A stretch of DNA of 64,000 nt from Pseudomonas frederiksbergensis (lineage in GTDB: Bacteria > Pseudomonadota > Gammaproteobacteria > Pseudomonadales > Pseudomonadaceae). The notes under the pieces are model-generated. The model was not told the origin of the DNA. It worked only from the letters and a program-made list of their open reading frames with translations, and made no database searches. Each line of letters starts with the position of its first letter. The stretch's first letter is position 1. The stretch spans positions 186,001 through 250,000 of the forward strand of contig NZ_JQGJ02000002.1 in NCBI RefSeq assembly GCF_000802155.2, read 5' to 3'. Shown here one piece after another: positions 36,101 through 44,675 of the stretch. The position numbers and the translations under genes are program-made.

Positions 36101-36427
36101 ATGAAGTTCGATGTCCCTGTCACGGGGTACCTCCTTGATGCGCGGCCCAGAGAAGGAGGGTACCGAGCTGCCATTTTCTTTGATTCGCTAGGGCGCTATG
36201 AGAACGGCGATACCTTCACCACGAGCAAGCTATCCAGCGTAAGTGAGAGCCAAGGGTACACGTTGATCACCACAGCGAACGGCAGTCAGTACGTGGTTGT
36301 GAGTCAGCTTTTGTTCACCGAAGAGAAGGTTGAGGGGACTACTCAGACTGTGATTTATAGGTTCGGCCATGACCCAGTAGAGCGCATTTTCGCTGAGGTC
36401 ATCCCTCAAGCAGCCAAGAGCGAGTGA
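36101..36427 (+). CDS. Small protein, tandem paralogue 1
   Basis: A 108-aa protein of unknown function. RYENGDTFTTSKLSSVSESQ and GYTLITTANGSQYVVVSQL suggest a small beta-rich fold. It is paralogous to the next gene (shared R-(Y/F)-x-NG, GY-L-(I)-T, GS-(Q/R)-Y-V pattern). ATG 36101 lacks a strong ribosome site; upstream in-frame codons run into the phosphoesterase gene and look non-coding. Confidence 0.55.
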   Translation: MKFDVPVTGYLLDARPREGGYRAAIFFDSLGRYENGDTFTTSKLSSVSESQGYTLITTANGSQYVVVSQLLFTEEKVEGTTQTVIYRFGHDPVERIFAEVIPQAAKSE

Positions 36428-36535
36428 GCGAATGACTGATGACCCTGCAGTCGATGGAAGGATGCTACTGGTCTGGGTTTACAAGGGAGATCCTTTCAGC
36501 CCTCGGCACGCTCAACTCTTTGGTGCAGCGCTGTT

Positions 36536-36832
36536 ATGAATAGTGAGACGAGAAATATTCCGGATGCCGTAGCGGACGCCACTACCCACTGCTTCACAAA
36601 AGGTGCTACTGCATTTATACACCGACCACAGGTAGAAGGCTTCTCCCTGGTCGGTTTGGTCTATCAGGATTGGAAGGACAGGTTTAAAAATGGCCGACTG
36701 ATTCGCACGTCAATCGTGCGCGATTTCGATCATGAGCATGGGTATCTGATCGCAGTGACGCTTACTGGCAGCCGATATGTGCTCATTGAGCCAGATCACG
36801 CCATTGGAAGCATCCCACAGCTTAGCCACTGA
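36536..36832 (+). CDS. Small protein, tandem paralogue 2
   Basis: A 98-aa protein. DRFKNGRLIRTSIVRDFDHE and HGYLIAVTLTGSRYVLIEPD align with the preceding gene over its last 60 residues, indicating an old duplication. Function unknown; no transmembrane or enzymatic signature. Confidence 0.6.
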   Translation: MNSETRNIPDAVADATTHCFTKGATAFIHRPQVEGFSLVGLVYQDWKDRFKNGRLIRTSIVRDFDHEHGYLIAVTLTGSRYVLIEPDHAIGSIPQLSH

Positions 36833-36921
36833 CGAGTTAGCTCTCCTTACGATGATCGTCAGCTCCTAGTGAGTCACGCTGAATGTTTCAAACGCGACCC
36901 CATCAATAGGGCGGATGACCA

Positions 36922-37389
36922 GTGAATGAGCCTAGACGTATCGTTGTAACGTGCCGAGCCGCCGAAGGTAGCGGCGATCTCATCGTCGATCTTCCTGTAG
37001 AAGTTTTGCGAAGCATGAATGTCAGTGACGGGGCGTCGTTTGGAGTAGAGGTGGTAGACGGGGTGATAGTGCTCACGCCAATACGTGCTCTCGAAATTCC
37101 GCCTCCGCCGTATAGATATGATCCAAACAATCCAATATTTCTCCCGCTTTCGACCAACGTTCGCGTTCAGTGTTGGAGCAAGGCGTATCTTGGATTTCAG
37201 CTCCGAAGTGAGGGCGTTCTGGAGTTGGCTGCTGATGTGCTGGGTACAAAAAAACGCGCATACCGTTGGTTCATTGCTCCGGTTCGAGGGTTGGGCGGGT
37301 GTGAACCCTGCGCCTTGGTGATGTGTGTCTCGGGTTATCTCCAAGTGTGGAATTTCTTGACACGCTTGGCCCACGGGATAGTCGCCTAA
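36922..37389 (+). CDS. AbrB/MazE-like domain protein, possibly chimeric
   Basis: The first 60 residues (GSGDLIVDLPVEVLRSMNVS, then GVEVVDGVIVLTPI) fit a SpoVT-AbrB swapped-hairpin DNA-binding domain as in MazE-type antitoxins. The remaining 95 residues have no family pattern and may be out-of-frame sequence joined at a breakpoint, since a truncated MFS gene begins only 13 bases later. The start is GTG 36922. No toxin gene is seen. Confidence 0.4.
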   Translation: MNEPRRIVVTCRAAEGSGDLIVDLPVEVLRSMNVSDGASFGVEVVDGVIVLTPIRALEIPPPPYRYDPNNPIFLPLSTNVRVQCWSKAYLGFQLRSEGVLELAADVLGTKKRAYRWFIAPVRGLGGCEPCALVMCVSGYLQVWNFLTRLAHGIVA

Positions 37390-37401
37390 ACGGGCGGTCG
37401 G

Positions 37402-38231
37402 TTTTGCTTTGCACCAGGCGCATGGTTGACGGTGGCCGCTGCGGCCATGTCCAAGCCTGAGGCTAAAAGCCTTGCAGTCTCCAGAGTGCTCATCGGTGCT
37501 TCGATCGCATCAGTGGTAGGCGTTCCGCTGGGTGAGGCCGTGAGTGAGGGCTGGCGTTGGGAAGATGCGTTGCTGCTGATGGCGGTGCTCAGCGCTCTAG
37601 CTTTGGCAATGGTCATTCGCTGGATTCACGTGCCTGAGATCGAAGGGTCTCAACTCCAATCTACATTGTCAGACCGACTCCGGGCGGTGTGCCGCCCCGA
37701 CATTGTCCGGGCACTGCTCAGCTACTTGTTGATTTTCGGTGGGATAATGGCGGTGTTCAGCTATCTGGCTACCTTCCTCGTCCGCTACACACAACTCCCG
37801 ACAGCCTACATCACACCGGTGTTAGCGTTGTATGGCGTTGCTGACATCGTGGGTAACCTGATTTTGTCCCGGCGCATTCCGAGTCAGCTTGAGGGAATGT
37901 TCAAGCGGCTCCTGATCGTGCTTGCGATCTCCTTGACGGCCATCTCTTTACTCGGCGCCTCAGTCTGGATGATTATCTTCGTGATCGCAGTTGTGGGCAG
38001 TTGCCACGCCGCTGCAGGCCTGATGACGGGATTGATGTACTACGCCGGGCGGGGGCCAACGCTCAACTCGTGGGCGCTTTCAATGTCAGTGCGATCAATG
38101 TCGGAATCATGCCGGGCGCTATCACCGGAGGATTGCTCATCGACCATATTGGATTGGCATTCATAAGCTGCCTGGGGGGAGGGTTCGTACTGCTTGCGTT
38201 GCTGGCCAGGACTCGCCTAGCGCCGGCCTAG
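37402..38231 (+). pseudogene. MFS transporter remnant (5'-truncated and frameshifted)
   Basis: In one frame FAPGAWLTVAAAAMSKPEAK and then SRVLIGASIASVVGVPLGEA match the middle of an arabinose-efflux-type MFS protein, beginning abruptly near TM3/4. Around 38055-38075 the reading changes frame, and the true C-terminus continues as QLVGAFNVSAINVGIMPGAI to the stop at 38231. The first quarter of the gene is missing. It is a decayed chromosomal gene caught in the island. Confidence 0.75.
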
Positions 38232-38366
38232 CCTACAGAGCGACTTGATTCTCGCGGCGCGATCAAGTATCAAGAGGCTATAGAGTCAGGATACATTTGC
38301 TGTAAGCCAACATGAAATTTTAAGTAGATATACATCAAACTTTAGGGAGTTTAAGGGGCTGCGCGC

Positions 38367-39863
38367 ATGGATATTCATGATCATGGATTTTTTTGGTGGG
38401 CTAATAAAGGGCCCGAAGAGGGAAGCGCTGCTGGCCTGTTAAGTATCGATTCAAGTGGTTTGATTCAGTTGGAGCTGCATCAGACTCTGCCTGGGCGAAG
38501 TGGTATGGGTGGCGCTCTCGGACAAAGGCTTGATGACTCCATCGTTTTGTTTGGCTGTTTAAAGTCAAATGGGCACTACGTTTTGCTCCGAGGCTTGACT
38601 GCTTCCAAGGGGCGTACGGGTATAATTTCATATGAGGTTTTTGTCGCTCGCGAGTGTTTTATCTCCCAAAAGCTCCCAAGGGCTGAAGGACTTTTCAGGC
38701 TACGTATCTCATTGGATGGCTTACAGCAATGGATTCGGCCAGGTCGCATTGGTTTTGTTGGGCCTTCAAATGGTGATGGCGATGACAGTAGTAAAATATC
38801 TACGAATTTTGAGCTAAATTCAGATGATGCGTGGAATATCGAGTCAGGCGTAGTCGAAATTGCTCATGATTTTACCGGGTACGAGCCGGGATTGTGGGCG
38901 CATTCGATTAACATTGGCATGAGTTCTCATCTTGTTTATACGCCTACTTCGACTACAACGAGCGAAGAAATGCTCGCCTGGTATCGAGCGGCTCAAGACT
39001 TGTTGATGATATTGGCCAATTCAAATTTAACCCTCAAGTGGCCGAGAGTGTTGTGGAAGGAGGAGGGTAAGGATGTTGGCGCTGACTTCTATTTTCGCCG
39101 CAACACGCCCTCTCGTGAGGAGGTGCGATGGGATGAGACGCTGCTACCTTATGCGAGAATCCGAAGCGTCTTTGGCAAAATGATAGAAACTTGGATTGAT
39201 AAAAGGAAGAGCTTAGGGCCTGGCATAAATCTCTATTTGGGGACTCGCCGAAATAAGTCTCTTTATGCAGAACATTATTTCGTGAACCTGGTGTGGGGAT
39301 TGGAAGCGCTGGATCGCCGTGTAGGCTCGTCCCCGTGCGAAGACCCAAACTTAAAAAATAAAATCCAGAAATTGCAGGAATTTGTTAGTGATGCGAAGGA
39401 TTTAAATCGCAGCGATCGTAAGTGGTTGCGGGGCTTGCTGGACTCGCGAAGCTCCGAAAGACCACTATCAGATAGACTTTATGAACTGTTAAAGCCGGTG
39501 GCCCTTGGCATCGATGATGCAAAACTTAAAGCCTTTACCAAGGCTTGCGCGGACTTGAGGAATGACCTGTCTCACCATGGAGGGGAAAGGGAGGTTGGAG
39601 ATTATGAGCGCTTTATCACAGGAGTAATTAAAAATAGTGATGCACTGTCTAAGCTATATCTATTGCTCATCATAAATCTTCTTGGTGTGGATGAGGCTGA
39701 GTTAAGAAATATCGTGTATCGAGACCCTGGCTCGATTGTATTCAAAGAATCATTTATCAAGGCAGACCTACTTCCGGATGTCGATCTAGATGCGATATTT
39801 GAGCGGTATTTTGCAGAACCTCGCGCTCCACAGCCGGAGGCAGAAGGTGACATTCTCTCGTGA
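38367..39863 (+). CDS. apeA: ApeA-like HEPN anti-phage protein
   Basis: A 498-aa protein. The N-terminal half is beta-rich (ApeA N-terminal-domain style). The C-terminal half is a HEPN domain with HYFVNLVWGLEALDRRVG and the catalytic CADLRNDLSHHGGE (Arg398-Asn-x3-His403). HEPN nucleases of the ApeA family act alone, cutting tRNA or other RNA during phage infection to abort growth. The coding sequence is AT-richer than its neighbours, a sign of transfer. A strong 17-bp hairpin follows the gene. Assignment is by motif layout. Confidence 0.7.
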   Translation: MDIHDHGFFWWANKGPEEGSAAGLLSIDSSGLIQLELHQTLPGRSGMGGALGQRLDDSIVLFGCLKSNGHYVLLRGLTASKGRTGIISYEVFVARECFISQKLPRAEGLFRLRISLDGLQQWIRPGRIGFVGPSNGDGDDSSKISTNFELNSDDAWNIESGVVEIAHDFTGYEPGLWAHSINIGMSSHLVYTPTSTTTSEEMLAWYRAAQDLLMILANSNLTLKWPRVLWKEEGKDVGADFYFRRNTPSREEVRWDETLLPYARIRSVFGKMIETWIDKRKSLGPGINLYLGTRRNKSLYAEHYFVNLVWGLEALDRRVGSSPCEDPNLKNKIQKLQEFVSDAKDLNRSDRKWLRGLLDSRSSERPLSDRLYELLKPVALGIDDAKLKAFTKACADLRNDLSHHGGEREVGDYERFITGVIKNSDALSKLYLLLIINLLGVDEAELRNIVYRDPGSIVFKESFIKADLLPDVDLDAIFERYFAEPRAPQPEAEGDILS

Positions 39864-39884
39864 GATGCGGCCTGGCTAATTCAA

Positions 39885-39933
39885 GCGCCTGGCGGCTTCT
39901 GCTCAACTGCCGTCGACAGAAGCCGCCAGGCGC
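39885..39933. terminator. Long hairpin after apeA-like gene
   Basis: A perfect 17-bp inverted repeat, GCGCCTGGCGGCTTCTG (39885-39901) with its complement at 39917-39933 and a 15-base loop, starts 22 bases after the stop. There is no T-run, but stability is very high. It probably ends apeA transcription. Confidence 0.65.
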
Positions 39934-40056
39934 GTTGTTGCCGACAGATTCAGTTAGAGTCGATTGGCAGTTACACCTATAAGGCATGCGCCCTGTGGAT
40001 GGCTCCTTAGGACGTGCTGCCCTATGATCGCTCAAGGGTTTTGCGAGGAGTGAAAC

Positions 40057-40677
40057 ATGCGGGATAAAGTCCATCCGTTCCCATTTGATGCGCAAGCAGA
40101 GCTTGTAATGAAAGCATTTATGCAAGCCACAGGGGAAAAACTCAACCGGGCACAACGACAGGTAGGTGGGGGCGATGACGTCCAGCGATTCAGTCATGGC
40201 GGATCGTGGCAATCGCACCACAGTTACGACCCTGATCGCGTTGACCAGATGCAGACGATCGAACACGAAACAAGATTGCGCTTCGAGGAGATCATGGAGG
40301 GCAGGCTCGACGTCATCGAGCGCACGGTTGATGAGATATCCAATAGCATGGCGGACAGCTATGCGAAAGCATTTTACAGAATGCTCTCCGATACCTGCGA
40401 AGAACATGGCAATGTCATTGATGGATCCGCAGGTACCCTGGGTGAACAGATGCTCAAGGCAATCGAGACAGTCGAGTACTCGGTCGACCGAGATGGCCAG
40501 GTATCGCTGCCAGAATTTCGCATGCATCCCAGCCTCGCGAAGCGCCTCCACTCAGATCCCTCGCTGCACGAGCCACAACTGCTCGCCAGGGTCGAGGAGG
40601 TCAAGAAGATCAAAATCACACAGGCCTTGGCAGCGGAAGCTGCGCGAAAAGCTAAATTTCGTACTAGGGAACAGTGA
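40057..40677 (+). CDS. Unknown 206-aa partner of caspase-like protease
   Basis: A helical cytosolic protein with no recognised family. Features: an N-terminal segment ELVMKAFMQATGEKLNRAQR, a Gly/His/Ser-rich loop (FSHGGSWQSHHSYDP), central helices (IMEGRLDVIERTVDEISNSM) and a basic coiled end (EVKKIKITQALAAEAARKAK). Its stop overlaps the ATG of the caspase gene by one base, so the two are translated together. It may be the protease's substrate, inhibitor or sensor. Confidence 0.7.
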   Translation: MRDKVHPFPFDAQAELVMKAFMQATGEKLNRAQRQVGGGDDVQRFSHGGSWQSHHSYDPDRVDQMQTIEHETRLRFEEIMEGRLDVIERTVDEISNSMADSYAKAFYRMLSDTCEEHGNVIDGSAGTLGEQMLKAIETVEYSVDRDGQVSLPEFRMHPSLAKRLHSDPSLHEPQLLARVEEVKKIKITQALAAEAARKAKFRTREQ

Positions 40678-42584
40678 TGGCCGGTAAAGTTTTACTGAGC
40701 ATCGGATGTGACAACTACCACTTTCCTCCGCTCGACCCATTATCTGGCGCGGAGCGTGACGCGCTCTCGATTTTTTCTGCGCTGTCGACAGGATCATTGA
40801 GCAGTATCGCTCCAGAGGATGCTTACTTGCTCCGTTCTCCGGGTCGAGGTGAGCTGGATGCGACCCTACTTCAGATACAAGACAGGTACGATGAAATCGA
40901 GAGCTTCACGCTATTCTTTGCTGGCCATGGCGGCGAAGCGAACGACAGCTATTTCCTCTGCCTAAGCGATACCCGCGCTGATCGTCTTTCCACGACGGGT
41001 TTTGCTCTCAGTCGACTTTTTGAGTACTTCAACGAACTAAAAGCGGCCCACTGCAATGTCATCATCGATGCGTGCCAGGCCGGTGGAATGGTTTCCAATT
41101 TGGGTATCCTGCTCAAGCCAGAAGTCATTGGGAAGGCCAAAACATTCGGCGTCTCATTCTTCGTATCGTCAGCGGCAGATCAGTACGCCGGCGAGACCAA
41201 TCGAGGTGGCTATGGAACCCTCGCGTTGCTCAAGGTGCTAGACGGGGAGATCGACACGGGGTCGCGAGCACCCATGCTTGATTTGCTGGACATAGGCCGT
41301 CCAGCCGCTCAGTTCGTCTCAGATCAAACCCAGGGAAGACAAATGCCATCCGTATGGGGCGTCAACCTGTACGGCTCCATGCCTCTGTTCGGTAATCCGC
41401 ATGCCTCCGACAATTCAGTGTCCTCGCTGCTGGGGATAACTGGTATTTCACCCGCTTCACCTGCCGGGCAGGCTATCAGCAGCCACTCTGCCGAACTCTA
41501 CAAGTTGATGTTTGCCCCTGAGCATGAGTTGACGCCTAAACGCCTTTTCCCCGTCCTTTCCAAGTTCATTGATCGTCTGGCCGAGATACCCAACGCAGCT
41601 GGCTCGTTCATTGGCGGTATCTGGCAATCATTGGAGAAAGTGGCACGGCGCCACACCAATAGCTTTTCCCGGGTCGAACTGAGCGCGACCTGCGCTGCAC
41701 TGCTTCTTCAGTCCTCCCAGAAAGACAGCGCCTCCCACGAATGTATGGGAGGGCTCGCCCATGAGATCGTGGCAGAGATTGAGTACCTGCTTTGGGACAT
41801 CGTGAAAGAGCTCCAGCAGAACCCCAGTTCGTTATGCAGGCATGGAATTCCCGACCTGTTTTACCTTCCGCAACGTATTTCCCGGATATTGGGTTGGGCA
41901 GGCGCAGCTGTGCATCTGGCTCGGGAGCTTGGCCTTAGCGATGCTAATCTCAGAAAGGCTCTGGAGCAAATGAGTGGCCTGATAATCAAGCATTACGCTA
42001 GCGCCTGTGCGGGCATGAGCGAAGATGAGGCTCCTTACTGGGCGGCATTCCTTACAGCCGCCAATACTGATGAATTCAACGGCCTCGGCGAATTGGTGGT
42101 CAGTACATTGATTAACGCGCTGATTGAGCATGGCGGGCGACTTGCTCGGCCGCTGCTGTCGGCAGAGGATGTGTACGACTATCTCAAGGCGCGCGCAGAC
42201 AAAGACCTTGCGCAATTAAAACGCTTGAGCAGTTCACCTTCGGAAACATTGGCGCTCGTTCTACTCCTCAGTCGCCGTCACTCCCTCGAAGAAGAGCTGG
42301 ACTACAACCTGGCAAGTCTTGATCACGCCCACCTCAAAATCTTCCTTCCGCAAAGCTACCTGGAATTCAGCCAGCCATTTGTTCACAACGGTATAAACCA
42401 CGTATTCCAGATTGGCCAAAAGGTTTGGACGGTGGCGGATGTCGTTCAGCGCTGGGAGGAAGTGTGCAAGCCGCAGATGGTTCATGACGCCTCGCGTCAG
42501 AATCCCGCGACGAGGATAGGAGCAATCTGCGCGTCACTGATTTTCCCGGATCGGGTGCCATGGTTTTTGCTCGGCGACCAATGA
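40677..42584 (+). CDS. Caspase-family (metacaspase-like) protease
   Basis: A 635-aa protein. Residues 1-245 are a peptidase C14 domain: VLLSIGCDNYHFPPLDPLSG, LFFAGHGGEANDSYFLCL (catalytic His84) and NVIIDACQAGGM (catalytic Cys133), then FFVSSAADQYAGE. The remaining 390 residues are an all-helical region of unknown type, plausibly a sensor or regulatory domain. ATG 40677 has AGGGA upstream. Caspase-like proteases occur in several abortive defence systems. The coupled 206-aa gene is the likely partner. Confidence 0.78.
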   Translation: MAGKVLLSIGCDNYHFPPLDPLSGAERDALSIFSALSTGSLSSIAPEDAYLLRSPGRGELDATLLQIQDRYDEIESFTLFFAGHGGEANDSYFLCLSDTRADRLSTTGFALSRLFEYFNELKAAHCNVIIDACQAGGMVSNLGILLKPEVIGKAKTFGVSFFVSSAADQYAGETNRGGYGTLALLKVLDGEIDTGSRAPMLDLLDIGRPAAQFVSDQTQGRQMPSVWGVNLYGSMPLFGNPHASDNSVSSLLGITGISPASPAGQAISSHSAELYKLMFAPEHELTPKRLFPVLSKFIDRLAEIPNAAGSFIGGIWQSLEKVARRHTNSFSRVELSATCAALLLQSSQKDSASHECMGGLAHEIVAEIEYLLWDIVKELQQNPSSLCRHGIPDLFYLPQRISRILGWAGAAVHLARELGLSDANLRKALEQMSGLIIKHYASACAGMSEDEAPYWAAFLTAANTDEFNGLGELVVSTLINALIEHGGRLARPLLSAEDVYDYLKARADKDLAQLKRLSSSPSETLALVLLLSRRHSLEEELDYNLASLDHAHLKIFLPQSYLEFSQPFVHNGINHVFQIGQKVWTVADVVQRWEEVCKPQMVHDASRQNPATRIGAICASLIFPDRVPWFLLGDQ

Positions 42585-42645
42585 CCTTGAGCGCAGCGAG
42601 GGCTTCTGAGTTAGGCCAGGTGGGGGCTGAGAAGTAATAGCCTAT

Positions 42646-42957
42646 TCAGTCCCCCAGATCGGGCCGCACGATCTTCCGTATGGCGTACAGCTGCAGAGTT
42701 AACTCGTACAGGCGCGAACTGAAGCTGTCCAGAAATACATCCGTCACCTCGAAGTATTTGCCTTGACTGTCATTGCGGCGATGGAGGATCTGTTCCCCCT
42801 CAGGATTGGTTATGGGATAGGCATGGATGATGTCCGAGCGTTCTGCGTTCATCGCCTGAAACAGGTCAACCGCCAAACTGCCAGGTACGCTGACATCAGG
42901 GTTGGACAGAGCCCCTTTCTCCACAGCATGTCGAAAGGCGTTGAGCAATCCTCCACC
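42646..42957 (-). pseudogene. C-terminal remnant of a HEPN-like protein gene
   Basis: About 103 codons reading leftwards (LLNAFRHAVEKGALSNPDVS, NAERSDIIHAYPITNPEGE, RLYELTLQLYAIRKIVRP) form a protein-like end with an R-SDIIH motif reminiscent of HEPN domains. Upstream the frame runs into the antisense of a HAD gene fragment, so the 5' part is missing and the junction is near 42945-42957. Confidence 0.5.
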
Positions 42958-43269
42958 CATCAGCCCTATGGTGCAGTCGTAAGAAACCTGTTCCCCAACC
43001 TTGATGTTTACGCATACAGCTATCAACTGGGCATCCTCAAGCCCGAGCCTCAAATGTACAAGTGGGCGTGTGATCAACTGAGTGTTACCCCGAGTGGCGC
43101 ATTCGGATCCGACGACGAGGTGCACATGATCGGTGACTCCATCCGATGTGATCGTGATGGCCCAACGGCCTTGGGCATCACAGGCCACCATCTCAATCGT
43201 AGGGGAGGCGGGCAGATGACGAGCTTGCTACAGTTCGCCCAGTTGATCACGAAGACCAGCCGCACTTAA
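42950..43269 (+). pseudogene. HAD hydrolase remnant A (3' part)
   Basis: The last ~105 codons of a HAD-family phosphatase: HQPYGAVVRNLFPNLDVYAY, YQLGILKPEPQMYKWACDQL, MIGDSIRCDRDGP and LLQFAQLI. It matches the end of the intact gene at 57523-58185. The 5' half, with the nucleophile Asp, is absent and the fragment abuts a truncated minus-strand gene. Confidence 0.75.
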
Positions 43270-43496
43270 CTCCTGGAATATCGGGCGCCCCGGGCTTCAA
43301 ATATTCATTACTGGGCTAGAGTACAGGTTGACTGCCGATGAACCTGCAAAGCATTGTGAATAGGCCGGACTCCCAGCCAATTTTCAGGTTATAGTTTTTT
43401 CATCAGGAATACGGTAGGGGCAGGCGAGAATATTTCCCTTCTGCAGTATCTACCTAGGCAGTCGAATTAAGTCGATATACTGGCGTCTCTTCAGCT
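43270..43496. other. Intergenic, no gene seen
   Basis: Convergent gap between the HAD remnant and the end of the UvrD-like helicase gene. I see no coding frame or clear hairpin here. Confidence 0.5.
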
Positions 43497-44675
43497 TTAG
43501 ACACCTACCGCTGCCTTCACCCAGAGCGGAAATCTTAAACCTTCCGCTTTATTGTCGGGTACGACGAAACCTAAGCTATATCTAGCCCGCGTAATCGCCA
43601 CATAGAGCTTGTTCTGTGCCGTTTCTGCCTTTATAGGGAATGGTGTATTGCCGTCCAGAACGAAATGCATTTGGCTGTCCGTCGGGACGACTAATGCGCG
43701 ATCGAAACCCAATCCTTTGCTAGCGCCAAAGTTGTAGCAACGTGCATGCACAGGAATGAATTGCTTACCCGATGCCATGTTCCAACGCAGTACCATAGGG
43801 TCATAGGCAGCAACGTAGTCTGTGACGTCCGATTGCTTGACGATGAAGGCGCCATGGTGGGGAATGAACGCGGGCGGGATTTCTACGACTGCAGACTTGG
43901 TTGCCTGGTAGGCTCCCTTATGCACTTCATCAGCGATGTCGCAGATAGATTGCAGGCTTCGCCAATTGAGGACGAGTGCTTCCTCGGTGAAGCCCATGGC
44001 TTTGAAGGCTGCAATTTTTTCAGCCGAGGTCTGAGGTGCCTTATGACCAAATGTAGTCTCATAGACAGTCTGACGAAAGTCTCCTACGCAAGTGATGGGA
44101 GACGTGATGGATTTACTCAGGCATTTGAGAACTTCGTAATCCCATCCAACTAAATCTTGAACTTCATCAAAGTAGATTTGGCTGTAGATTTCCCCTAGAC
44201 GAGTTGCTGGGGAGTTGTTGGTAGCTTTAATCAATCTGGCCGACAGTTTCGCCAGAAATCCTGTATGCGCCTTGGTATGGCACAGCGTCAAGAAGTGGTT
44301 GGGATTGAATCTTTTGTCATCAAACTGCTCTTTCCTGCCAGGCAGTGTGAATTTGGTCTTCGGCTTTAGGTGAGGGTTGCTTTCATTGAAAAATATCCCG
44401 TCAATCCGTTGTTCAAAAAACGCCTGCTGATACGGCCTCACTAGGTCTTCCAAGTAGAACGAAAACAGTCCCTTCACTACGAATCTGCTGCTGTGCTGTC
44501 CGAACTCGGCCAGGAATCGATGACGAAGTTCATGCTGATTACTGGTCGTATACGTCACCACTAGCACCTTGCCGCCGCGTTTGATCTCGGCGATTGCTTC
44601 GGTGATGATTTTATGAGTTTTGCCCGACCCCGCGCCCGCCATGCATAATATGTTAGGCAAAGTGGAGTACCTCAT
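43497..44675 (-). CDS. UvrD-like helicase, Gabija GajB-like
   Basis: A 392-aa SF1 helicase, shorter than full UvrD. Motifs: I AGAGSGKTHKI, Ia VVTYTTSNQHELRHR, II IYFDEVQDL, III VGDFRQTVY, IV LNWRS, and VI KLYVAITRARYSLG. It lacks the large accessory subdomains. It overlaps the upstream OLD-like gene by 23 bases, the typical gajAB arrangement, where GajB supports the GajA nuclease in anti-phage defence. The start is ATG 44675. Identity as Gabija rather than another OLD-helicase pair is likely but not proven. Confidence 0.72.
   Translation of the reverse strand: MRYSTLPNILCMAGAGSGKTHKIITEAIAEIKRGGKVLVVTYTTSNQHELRHRFLAEFGQHSSRFVVKGLFSFYLEDLVRPYQQAFFEQRIDGIFFNESNPHLKPKTKFTLPGRKEQFDDKRFNPNHFLTLCHTKAHTGFLAKLSARLIKATNNSPATRLGEIYSQIYFDEVQDLVGWDYEVLKCLSKSITSPITCVGDFRQTVYETTFGHKAPQTSAEKIAAFKAMGFTEEALVLNWRSLQSICDIADEVHKGAYQATKSAVVEIPPAFIPHHGAFIVKQSDVTDYVAAYDPMVLRWNMASGKQFIPVHARCYNFGASKGLGFDRALVVPTDSQMHFVLDGNTPFPIKAETAQNKLYVAITRARYSLGFVVPDNKAEGLRFPLWVKAAVGV

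Noticed and set aside
36922..37389. Type II toxin-antitoxin locus at the AbrB-like gene
   Set aside because: No PemK/MazF- or VapC-like toxin frame follows; only a truncated MFS gene does.
42952..43191. Extension of the minus-strand HEPN-like frame over the HAD remnant
   Set aside because: In this stretch the plus strand encodes recognisable HAD motifs, so the minus frame is antisense.
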